64,000 nucleotides of DNA from Isoetes taiwanensis (lineage: Eukaryota; Streptophyta; Lycopodiopsida; Isoetales; Isoetaceae), in assembly GCA_021234155.1 (NCBI GenBank), contig JAJEKV010000136.1, positions 1,118,001-1,182,000 of the forward strand, given 5' to 3'. The notes beneath the pieces are model-generated. The model was not told where the DNA came from. It saw only the letters and a program-made list of their open reading frames with translations, and did not search any database. The position numbers were made by a program, and so were the translations under genes. Of the stretch, positions 46,926-64,000 are shown one piece after another; the first letter of the stretch is position 1; every line of letters begins with the position of its first letter.

Positions 46926-47489
46926 TCGGGCTATCTTCAAAAAATAATAAGGATAGTGAATTTGAGTTTAAAACATCTAGGAGGCAGTTTGTGTGATACC
47001 GGGAGATGTTATCAGGGCCTATGGGACTCTGGCAGATTGTAAGACCAACTTGCTTGGTAAAACTGCAATATTACTCGCTTAGTGTGTGATTTTACCAATG
47101 TTTGGGTTTAATTCATCTCCAAGTGCTTTAATCTATTTTCTCTTCATTTTTATCTATTCTTATGAGGCATCCCATTCTGAACAATCCCCCCTTTAAAGTA
47201 GAATTGTTGAAACAAATACTGGCACAAAAATCCGTTGAAGCAGAATCTGGCGCAAAATGTGAGAAAAAAGCCTGGCATGCCTCCACGGGCATGTAAGTAG
47301 GAGAAGCATTTTAGCGTGGAGTGCTTAAAAAGAAAGAAAAAGAATACAACAGTGCAGAAAAACCCATCACCACACAAAAGCCAGATTGAAGAGGTCGAAT
47401 ATGGCAACAACTCCAATAGGATCAAAGATGCCAAGATGTCCACCCCATCTCCATGGGGCCGCCCCTTCCCAGCCGCCCAAGAAACTTCC

Positions 47490-47842
47490 TAAGGGTCCGG
47501 TCACATGATGCCATCAACAGGGTTCGCATGCTATCAATGATAGAAATTGAAGAGGTCACATGCTAGATTTTGACAGGGAAGAAACCCTGTTGATAGCAAT
47601 CCGTTCAACGGGCTCCTGCATCGGTTGGAAGCTTTGCCATCAACAGGGATTTCAGAGATGAGGACAGATGGATGATTTTATAGCACTTGGCAGTAATCCT
47701 CTGCCCGATCACAAACAGGGTTCTTACTTCCGTTCTTTCTTTGAAACGTGGAACCCTGAGTCTGATAGGATCATGTGACACCGAAAAAAAAAAAACATTA
47801 ATGGCAAAATCCCTGTTGATGGCATCATGTACCAGACCTTAG
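47490..47842. mobile_element. MITE-like element with about 34-bp inverted ends
   Basis: The left end CTAAGGGTCCGG...CACATGATGCC ATCAACAGGG pairs with the right end CCCTGTTGATGGC ATCATG...ACCAGACCTTAG. The GCCATCAACAGGG motif occurs four times with alternating orientation (about 47511, 47588, 47638 and 47809), so two hairpins can form. No target-site duplication is certain. Confidence 0.55.
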
Positions 47843-47849
47843 AAAGCCT

Positions 47850-49340
47850 AACCGACCAAAAACACAGAGGAAATCCACCTCAACCGATCATTGAAAGACC
47901 AAAACCTATATACTGACATCAGCATTATACTAAAAAGCATGCGGATACCCCGATAAACCATCAGAAACCATAATAAGTTGCCCACTCTACAATTGCAGAA
48001 GAAGATGATCAAATGGGTGTGCCTCATAGATCCCACTCCAACAAAAGGGCTGTTCCATAATGGCAATTCAGAAAGCAAATTAGACCATCTAAACTTAATT
48101 AGGAAAACTAGCAGAAGGGCAGACTTGGGGCAAAGGTTAGGAAAACATTGAAGGGAGAAATAACGCCATAATCAATTAAGAAATGTTTTTTTCCCCCTTT
48201 TTTGTTTTTGAGATGACCGCTGCTAAGATTGATAAAGCTTGATGTTGTTTCTCTAGCTTCATGATGAATAAATGTTGGTTAAACCTTATCCAATTAACGG
48301 GGAAGTATAAAATCTGTATGATAAAATATATTTGCCAACAATAAATGAAGCCTCACAACTATTGTAGAAAAGAATTTAGCTAAACTAGGGTGTACATAGT
48401 CTTGACTATATGCAATCTAAGATGGATTTGTTGGTTAACCCTTTTCCATAGAACCAGAACAAAGAAATGGCACCTTGGTTACTTCATCTCCTTGAACTAC
48501 CTCCTTGAATCTTTTTTCATGTGTAGGATGGGACAATGACGACTTCTTGGATCTGTTATGATTCTAGATGTTTAGAAGATAAGACAAGTTCTGTGCTTTA
48601 CGATTTTCTTATAAGCTTAGAGCACTGTGATAGATGAAGTCTCATGAGTGTCATGGCCTACTTCTTTTTCATGCCTGCCTGTGAATTAATCATCATGAGT
48701 AGAATATCAACAAACTCAGGCATTATAAGCAGAGGCATTCACAGAGGCATTCTAACCTAGTCGGCCCTGGCCCATCTCAGATGCATATTTTAAGATATAT
48801 GTGAAGATGCACTAATAAACGTGTGCCCGACGTTGACGTGATACCGTGAATTTGTATGGGCCTTCATGAAAAATTGATCTACTAAAGGTTCTATCCTATC
48901 TATCCTATATGATTCTAGGATTCATCACTAAAATTTTAATAGATATATAGAATCTATCCACTAAAATTTAATGGGATATTATGTGTGCGAATCATTTTGA
49001 AGGTAAACACTTCCACTTGTGTGTTTTGTAGGTTTGGGTGGCCCATGTAACGTTTGCTGTTGCTGGGCCAACGTGAGCTGTTGCCTTGCTATTACTGGGA
49101 TCGTGTTATATACCTAAACCAAAACAATCTTATAGTAGAACATAAAACAAAGCAGAAATGGCATTGATCCAATTGAATGTTTTAAAGAGAAACATATTAA
49201 ACACATTGCTAGCAACTTGAAAATGATTCACCTTACTCATTTTGCTGGGAAGAAGTTGAAATAGTGGTGAGACCTGGAGTTAGTCACCAATGCCTCTAAA
49301 TGCAGATGGGATACCAGAGATAGAAAGTGTTACATTATCT
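47850..49340. other. No gene; one degraded Helitron-like end
   Basis: Open frames are short and not recognised. A degraded terminus of the Helitron-like family lies at 48814-48840. The rest is AT-rich spacer. Confidence 0.4.
48814..48840 (-). mobile_element. Degraded Helitron-like 3' terminus
   Basis: On the minus strand CACGTC-AAC-GTCGGGCACACG then TTTATTAG-T aligns with GCCGGGCACCCGTTTACTAG-T at 22907-22927. The first hairpin arm and the C of CTAG have mutated. It appears to be an old member of the same family. Confidence 0.4.
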
Positions 49341-50037
49341 TTTTTTTTTTTAATTGAAGGCCTGTATATTGATGTATAGATAATGGTACAAAATTTACTT
49401 TTTACAGGGAAGTATAACCCAAAACCTTAATTACTTAAGAGCTTTTTTTTAAGAGCTTAAAGATAAAAGCGATCAGATCATGAGCTGCTTTTGTTCAGAA
49501 ATATCAGATTGTCAGATCCTAGATTTTCATGAAATCAGAAGGGAGCCCTGAGATTATAGTTTGTGATTTTCCTTCCTCTTCCCCTGACCATAATAGATAG
49601 GATACAAAAGGTGCATAAGCAAGATGCCGCTTTGGTCATGTTGAATCTTCCCCTGCTGTCTTTGGCCTCGCATAATAGGTCTCTTCGGCCATTCGGAGGC
49701 TGGTCACAACAGCAATTGCATAAACACGGTTCCTCGTGCCCGTACAGATTTGGCGGCCCAAAAACCTTGAGCCATTCCATGTTGGTGGTGGGATCTATCT
49801 TCTTCCATTTGACCGCACCAATATGAAGATGATCCCTGCAAAAGTCAATGATGAAAGTGTAAGATTAGATGGCATCATTAATCCATTTAATATCATATGA
49901 AATCTGCCTGATAACTGCCTCAGGGTGAGTGATTTCATTGTTAAAGATAAGAGTATTTCTCCCTTTCCACATCCTCCACAGGAGGATATAAATTCTCCAG
50001 TCGTTCGGATTATAAGGCATGAAAAAGTCTAGAGAGC

Positions 50038-53000
50038 TCATAGAGGAAAGATTATAGCCCAAGAGATTTGAAGCCAGCTCCAAGACCCACTCAGACCAAA
50101 TACAATCTCTAAAAAGGTGGTTCTCATCTTCTCTTTGTCCCAAGCATCTTGGACATACATCAGAATCTGCCGATTTGTGGATAAAGCTCTGTGCCATAAT
50201 TGCCACATAAATGATTTATAGATCGGGCTAGACCACATAAACTTCAAATTCCTCCTACATCTGTCCCTATCTGTTCCCCATTTATCCTGGATGGTCATTG
50301 AATTATCCCTCGTGAGGAACCTGTAGGCCATTCTTACTGTTAGGGTGGTTCTGCCATGACAATTCCAATTATCACCCTCCTCCCTCCATTGACCATGTGT
50401 TACAGATGTTGTTGTAGAGAGTTTCACAGGTTTCTCCCTCTTCTGCCAGAGCAGAGTTTTCAAAGGGTATGATCCCATCTTCATTGTACATATCCCTGAT
50501 TAGGTTTACTCCCTTGTTTCTCCAAAACTTGGCCTGGTCTGGAAAATGACATGCTAGACATAATAAAGGATCGTTAGTTAGAATGGCAGGGTTCCAGAAA
50601 ATAGATTGATCCATGGATAGGCCATCATCCCAATTGAATAATCCCCTCGTCATATTCCAAGCTTTAATCCATTTCTTGATCAGAGCTGGGACGGACTTGG
50701 GTACAGTAAATGGAAAGTAAATGGCATGAGGAAGAACAATTTTGACCTGCCTCCAACCAAAGGACCAACACTTACTCAAATAGTGCCTAATGATGATGGA
50801 TACAGGGTGCCTGATCAAATTATGAGCTGCCTTGAAAAAGTATTTAGCTGCTAAAGCAAGCCCCTGCTTCTCGATATTCATGACCCCCAGTCCTCCATCC
50901 TTTTTCTTTTTGCAACATTCTGCCATGGCCACCGGAGTCCAGCACCTTCTGTTCTGGCCACAAGAGATGTACCTGCCAATTATACTTTGCAGTTTGTTAG
51001 AAACCTTTTTTGGAGCAAGGATAACCGAGGACTGATAAACATGGGAGGAGGAAATAACAGAGTTAGCTATAATTGCCCTTCCCTGCTTTGAGATATACTT
51101 CGAATTTAGGCTATCCACCTTTTTTTGAAATTTTTCTATAATGTCAGCCCAAATATCAGAAGGGCTACTTTTTAAAGCAAAGGGGATTCCCAGAATTTTT
51201 GAGGGAGAAGTAGGGGAAATATACTTACAGCCCAAAAGGTCGGCCGTGTGCTCTCCTTTTACCTGATCCTTAGCCAAGACTTTTGATTTGATAGGATTGA
51301 TCCTGCAACCTGAAACATCTCCAAAGGCTTCCAGAATGATCTGGGTGTTGGTAATAGACTGATGATCCATTGATAGCATAATAAAAGTGTCGTCTGCAAA
51401 GTGACCATTCAGGAATTGGTCAACTCCCTCATGGTTTTCTGGAAGACTTAACCCTTGAATTAAATTGGAATTCTTAGCATCCTCCAATTTGCAGTGGAGG
51501 GCCTCCATAATGATTAGGAAAAGGAAGGGAGCAAGGGGGCATCCTTGTTTTACCCCTCTCTTCAAAGGAAAAAAAGGGGCTGCAGTCACCATTGATCAGA
51601 ACAGAGGATCTTGAGTTGGTAAGAATAGCCTTAAATATTTGAGGCCGAGGATAGCTGTCACAACATTATCCAAAATGAATCTGTCCTTGAGATATGCAGC
51701 CTTTTATCGAGAATAGACTTGAGCCTCCTTGCAATCGTCCCTGAAATTAACTTATAAACCACGTTTGATAGGGAGATTGGCCTATAGTCTGAGAAGGATG
51801 CCGGCATGTCCACCTTAGGAATCAATGCTATCAGACTAGTGTTTATCCTGGCATCCAGACATTTCCTTTCCCTGAACTCATTAGCAATACTTGTTATACT
51901 ATCCCCAAGTAAAGGCCAAGCCTTGAGGAAGAATTCCACTGGGAGACCATCTGGTCCGGGAGTTTTCCCCTTATCCATTTCTTTGGCAGTTTGGAAAATC
52001 TCATTGTTTGTGAACGTCCTGTGGATAATGAGATTATCTTCCACTGTCACTCTAGGCTGGATATTAATGAAACCGTCCATCCTATTATGCAAACAGTCAG
52101 CATTGGTCCCCATAATATTGGTGAAATGCTCAGTGGCTGCCCGCTTAATTTGGTCTTCCTCCACAATTACCTCATCTCCAACTTTTATATCGAAGATGTG
52201 ATTTCTTTTAATTCTCCCTTTGGCCTTGGCGAAGAAGAACTTTGAACTACACCTCTCATCATCCTTGATTTCTCTTATTTTGGCCTTAAGCCTCCACCCT
52301 TGTGCAATTTTGATCTCCTCCTTCTCAATGTCTGCTCTAATGTTGTCCTTCAGAGCCTCTGGAGCAGTAGGGAGAGAATCTCTCAGGTTATTGAGCGTAG
52401 CCATTTTCTGCTGATGAATGCTCTTCCCCCATTCGTTTAGCCAATTTTTTACGGCCTTGGAGACCACTATCCACCAGAACATCCAACCCGAGGGGCCCTC
52501 AGGCTTGGGAAATCTGGATATAACCTGCTCCAACCTGTCTAAAAAATCTTCCTGATCCAGCAAGTTAGTGTTCAATTTGAAGTATGTTTTCTTCTTCCTA
52601 ATTACAGTCCTATCCGAGATAACTAACTGCTGGGGGTAATGATCAGAGAGAGTATAACCCTCCAGATTAACAACTCTATTATTAAAATTCCAAAGATTCT
52701 CGGATAAATAAAACCTGTCATGAAGGCAAAGGGTGGGATCACTTCTCTTGTCCGTCCAGCTATAGGAGTTGGGCTTGGTTCTGGCCAAGGTGAGATTATG
52801 ATTGTTGATAAGATTACCCCATGCTTTCTTTTCTTGAGCTCCCAAAGGCCTGTAATTCTTATTTTTCATGAATTCATTAGTAACCATGTTGAGGTCTCCC
52901 CCAAGAATGCACTCATCAAATTCAATATTATCTAGACTGTTCTTAACCCTATTCCAAATACCTATCCTATCACCTAGATTGTTAAAGGCATAAATATTAA

Positions 53001-53334
53001 CTAAGGCAATCCTAATACCAAGCAAGGTACATAATAAAATCTGCCATCTTCCTTCCCTGCCATTAACCATGTACTTATCAGAAAAATTAAGGTTGTCCTT
53101 CCAGGCTATAGCTATCCCTGCAGAGGAGTCATTAGCAGGAATAGACCATAAATCATAACCAGGAGGAAGGGTCTTACCAATCATTATCTGGTGATTGGAG
53201 TCGTGAATTTTGTGCTCTTGAAAGAAAATGATATCAGGGAGAAGGGTAGATAAGCAAACCTTTAACCTATCCCTCTTAACACAGTTATTGATTCCCTGGA
53301 GATTCCAGGTAACACAGTTAATTCTTCTATCCAT
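50038..53334 (-). pseudogene. LINE ORF2 with truncated reverse transcriptase
   Basis: The frame opens MDRRINCVTWNLQGINN. The endonuclease domain is well kept, with IIFFQEHKIHD, GGDLNM, HDRFY and LSDHYPQ. The reverse transcriptase begins normally (KGKTPGPDGLPVEFFLKAWP, FSDYRPISLSNVVYKLISG). At about 51660-51600 the frame shifts, and the sequence jumps from FILDNVVTA to IFKAILTNSRSSVLINGD, so the region with the first catalytic Asp is missing. RGVKQGCPLAPFLFL and FADDT follow in the frame 51592-50372, with a further break near 50400. It ends with a C-terminal zinc-finger-like CPRCLGQREDENHLFRDC. Confidence 0.85.
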
Positions 53335-53476
53335 TAATATTTATACTTTCCTACCACTTGTCCAGCTTGGATAGTGGATTTTCTGGGACTAGCTCTGCTG
53401 GGGCCTTGATAGAATTTCTTTTTTGCCCTTCCTTTCTTCTTATCCACAATTTTCCAGCCTTGCTCCTCAGTCTCAA

Positions 53477-54100
53477 TCAGACTCTCGATTTTCTGGTCAA
53501 ACTTAGTGTCCTCCCACAGTTTTGGGGAATCAGGAAATTTTGGAATGGACAAAAAGATATCTTCTGTATCAATTTAACAGAAAGGTTAACATTTTCAATT
53601 GTGACCACCATATTCTCATCAATTTTCAACCTCATTTGCTGGGGTTGATACTTTAAAAAGTTGGTGGCAGGCAAATCTTGATTGTCTGCCTTGGCCTTCC
53701 AATTCGTCGATGTAGAGCCTTTATCCATCTCCATCTCTTTATTGCTCTTTTTGGGAACCCAGGTTTGCTTGATTTCCTCCCGAAACATAGGGCCTTTACC
53801 CTTGGGGTCCCTGATTATAACAGGGGTTTTGGAATACAGGATCCTGAGATCTATAAAATTGTTAGCACTGATCCTCATCTTGAGGGTTTTATTCCAATTG
53901 GATTTTATGGGTTTAGATATACAGACTGAGGGGAAATTTGTTTGAGGTAGATTGATTTCAAGAACCTCCCCAAGATTTCTGGAAATAGTGTTCAGATGAG
54001 ACCTAGTCCAGAAGGCTGGAGGGAGATTCGGGAAGGTGATCCAAGTCGAAGTGCTGATACTTTCCTCTTTCCCTGGGATGAAATCTGCCCGCCATCTCAT
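53477..54100 (-). pseudogene. LINE ORF1, C-terminal part with DUF4283-like domain
   Basis: WITFPNLPPAFWTRSHLNTI then SRNLGEVLEI is the second half of the DUF4283 domain of plant LINE ORF1 proteins. A basic, polar tail follows. The first half is missing because the element is truncated. It lies upstream of ORF2 on the same strand (143 bp gap). Confidence 0.65.
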
Positions 54101-54199
54101 AATGTAGAAGGGAGAGTTAGAAATGAATTCGTGTTTCCTTCTAAGAATAGAGTGGATCCTTCTAATCTTGTTTGTATAAATCCTGTCTGACTATGATAT

Positions 54200-55500
54200 C
54201 AGGAAGCATATTTTTCTTAGATTACTCAACCCAATCTAGGCACTGCTAAAAATGAAAATGCATCTGGTGAAGCATCACAATGCATGATTGTGCAATGGTC
54301 ATTAGCGCTTCTAAAATTCCTACAACAACATCTTGTGGCAACAAAGGTCTCTAATTCGTAATCACTCCATAGTTTATGCTCTGTCCAAGTAAGCTTCTTG
54401 CACACTTCTATTATTGCTGCAAATAAAAGTGGTCTGCTAAATGGTTCATAAACTGTAACTCTAAGCTACAAAAATGTCTGCAGGACCTGTAAGATGTCAG
54501 AGCAAGATAGATCTGAAACAATTAGACTACCAAATCATAAAAAGAAAGAGCATCTTGCAAGGGAAATTTAAGAGTATCATTCAAAGTGAGCAAAATACCA
54601 AGCACAACATCATCTGCCAAAATTGATATGGGCTTGGAATGGGCACCCTCAAGAATTAACATGCACTGCTAACCGCAGGCCGCCAAATTTTGATGACATT
54701 ATCTTGTAATCTAGATAGATCATGAAATTGGAATAGGTGAGACATGTAGAAACGAAATGGGCAATTTAATTCCTTTTCCAATATTCTTCATGTCTGCAGG
54801 CCCCAATTTGAATGTTGTGCCTCATCTCTGCCTGCAAGCATTGGCTGGTGCAATCTATAGTTGCCTCGAGCAACTTGCTCCAACATAGCCAAGAGCAGCA
54901 ATTATGACTAGCTATTGTGACCCCTAAAGAAATAGTGGTGGCATGCAAAGGAAAAAAATTAGTCAAATATGCATTATGCTTTAAAATAGTACAATGCTGT
55001 AGCATCCATAAACTGTGATGTGCCCAGCATGTAGATTGTATTAGAAAATAGCATGTTGATTGCATTAGAGAATAGAATGGACAGTGAGGAAACACTTCGT
55101 AAATGGTTTAGATGAAAAGATATAATTACCAAGCATGCAGAGCTATAGCAGAGTGGTCATTTGTAGCAACTTATCCTTCAAATAGTAATATTAGAGCAGA
55201 ATAATAGAGACAAAGCAAAGTAGTTATGCCAACATGCTATCTATGGCAAGACATATAGGATATGATCTTCGAATTCAGAAAATATCCAAGCATTTGAAAG
55301 CTGGGCTAATGCTATCAAGCTCTAGCTTGTAGCTCTAGACGTTACGTGGTGTGAACATAGATGATGTTCCAAATCTGAGAGACGTCGAATAACTAAATCA
55401 TCCACCATGTGCATTCCAAAATCCCAAAAGCCATTAATATTCCAAGCAAGCTTATCCTTGTATTCTCTTTGAAATCAATGTATTTGATCCTGCTCTGTGC
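54200..55500. other. No gene seen
   Basis: Only short frames in AT-rich DNA. Nothing was recognised. Confidence 0.4.
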
Positions 55501-55522
55501 ATTTGGTTCTGCTTTAATCAGA

Positions 55523-55972
55523 ATGACAGAGTTGCTAAACCTGGAGATTAGAATAGCCTCAGCGCAGGAGCTAAAGAATGTCAAATTACTCGGCAAAATG
55601 CATACATATGTGGTGGCATATATAGATCCGGGGCAGAAAAGGTCCACTCATATGGTCAAGAAAGGGGGGCAAAGATCCGGTGTGAAACGAGAAGCTTCAT
55701 CTATAGGTAGCTCCACATATGCTGCAACGACCGAATGTAGTTCTAACGCTAGAATTTCTCCCGCCATGAGTTCGTCATCTCCGCAACTAGTAGGGTTTGT
55801 GAGAGTACCTCTGCCGGAGATATTGCCAGACGCCAGAACAAAGTTTGTGAGTATGTCATATGGAGTAAACAGGCCGTTGTGGCGGGTGCAAGGCTTCGCA
55901 GTTCGGTTTGATTGGGGTTTGTGCGAGGGTAAAAGGAGAGGAAGTAGATTTTTCAGAGATTTTAGAATTTAA
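55523..55972 (+). pseudogene. SRC2-like C2-domain protein relic
   Basis: The frame of 149 codons starts MTELLNLEIRIASAQELKNV then KLLGKMHTYVVAYIDPGQ, the first half of a plant SRC2/BAP-type C2 domain. It ends with LVGFVRVPLPEIL and FVSMSYGVNRP, the domain's last part. The stretch between is Ser-rich and unlike C2. In the next frame over (about 55661-55795) it reads as C2 (GGKDPV, NEKLHL, APHMLQRPNVVLTLEF) but with stop codons. An extra G in the G-run at about 55666-55671 and a later shift therefore hide the stops. The frame stops 5 bp before a MITE, so its C-terminus may be lost too. C2 domains bind Ca2+ and phospholipid. Confidence 0.6.
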
Positions 55973-55977
55973 ATTTA

Positions 55978-56432
55978 GGGAAAAACTATGAAATACCCTT
56001 ATGTTTTGCTAAAATTAACAAAACACCCTAGTTTTGGGGGTATTTTAATGGAAATGATCATAACTTTTTTGTGATGATCCAAATGAGAATGGGCCTTTCA
56101 GAGCTATTGTAAAGAAGGATGAGATCTTTCTATCAAAGGTAAGATCATATAAATCGGAGTCTTAAATCACAAGTTATGCTATTTTCAATACACAAGAAAA
56201 TTGTAGAAATTTCAGAGGAATTTACGAGACCATAACTTGAGATTTCGGAATCCGATTCAGGAGATGTTAACTTTTATGGAAAGATCTCAATCTCTTCTAC
56301 AATATATCTGAAAGACTCTTTCTCATTTGGATTATCACAGAAAAGTTATGATCATTTCCATAAAAATACCCCCAAAACTAGGGGCGTTTTGTTAATTTTA
56401 GCAAAACATAAGGGTATTTCAGAGTTTTTCCC
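55978..56432. mobile_element. 455-bp Mutator-like MITE
   Basis: Inverted ends of about 100 bp start GGGAAAAACTATGAAATACC and end in the near complement GTATTTCAGAGTTTTTCCC. Inner blocks such as GAAATGATCATAAC also pair. The flanks TTAAATTTA and TAGAATTTA could be a worn 9-bp target-site duplication, which together with the G-rich ends suggests the Mutator superfamily. It lies between the C2 relic and the beta-galactosidase gene. Confidence 0.75.
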
Positions 56433-56624
56433 TAGAATTTATTGGACCGTCAATCTCAATTTTAAGAGATCCAATGGCTTAAATTAAATTTTGATGACGT
56501 GGCAAGACCCAAAGGCATAGGTAGAATTGCAGCAAATGTGTGCTAATCATGATCGTACTGTGGGACAAATACAAAGGAAATATGCCCTCATAAGAAGCAA
56601 AGAGCATTGCCAATTGTTCAGGCA

Positions 56625-64000
<7,376 letters not shown>

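Larger units (their letters stand above)
49341..54190 (-). mobile_element. Second L1-type LINE, 5'-truncated
   Basis: Running on the minus strand, it has partial ORF1 (54100-53477), ORF2 (53334-50038) and a 3' region ending in a poly(A) run (poly(T) at 49341-49351), preceded by ATATACAGGCCTTCAATT. The 5' end falls inside ORF1, as with abortive reverse transcription; its exact position is uncertain. No target-site duplication was found by eye. It differs clearly from the LINE at 29446-36291, so the two belong to separate subfamilies. Confidence 0.8.

Overview
This is nuclear DNA from a vascular plant. It has multi-exon genes with GT/AG introns, plastid- and cell-wall-type plant proteins, AT-rich spacers and many retroelement and foldback repeats. 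I cannot fix the clade. The repeat load, plus a DUF7869-like element and dirigent-like and ADP/ATP-carrier relics, would suit a fern or gymnosperm, but that is a guess.

I could assemble five genes codon by codon. (1) A three-exon Rpp14/Pop5-type RNase P/MRP subunit at 10655-11796 (+). (2) A single-exon BTB/POZ protein at 11928-13304 (+), only 131 bp downstream. (3) A seven-exon lipoyl synthase at 25486-28662 (+), probably plastidial, with both Fe-S cysteine motifs. (4) A four-exon secreted class III peroxidase at 39585-40811 (-). (5) A LacZ-type GH2 beta-galactosidase starting at 56625 (+), with ten exons visible before it runs off the right edge; both catalytic glutamates lie inside the window.

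The rest is mostly transposable elements and relics. 2.0-4.6 kb holds a cluster of tRNA-like SINEs with hairpin tails and a foldback pair. 14-18.4 kb holds a tandem duplication split by a 1.2-kb insertion. A 6.85-kb L1-type LINE (29446-36291, +) lies between perfect 16-bp target-site duplications. A second LINE (49341-~54190, -) has lost part of its reverse transcriptase. A DUF7869-like gene relic (42027-44876, -) has a partial second copy (45847-46890), which is cut off exactly at a Helitron-like terminus. There is a 117-bp near-perfect palindrome next to a small MITE, a C2-domain pseudogene, a Mutator-like MITE directly upstream of the beta-galactosidase gene, and scrambled ADP/ATP-carrier fragments.

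The genes do not form a pathway; they are independent loci in a repeat-rich segment. The best leads are: peroxidase introns 2 and 3, which are both multiples of three, stop-free and built on the same pentanucleotide; a duplicated decoy splice acceptor in lipoyl synthase intron 1; the Helitron-like terminus family with a natural empty site; and the palindrome/MITE composite. I saw no obvious new multi-gene system. All calls are by eye, with no database search.
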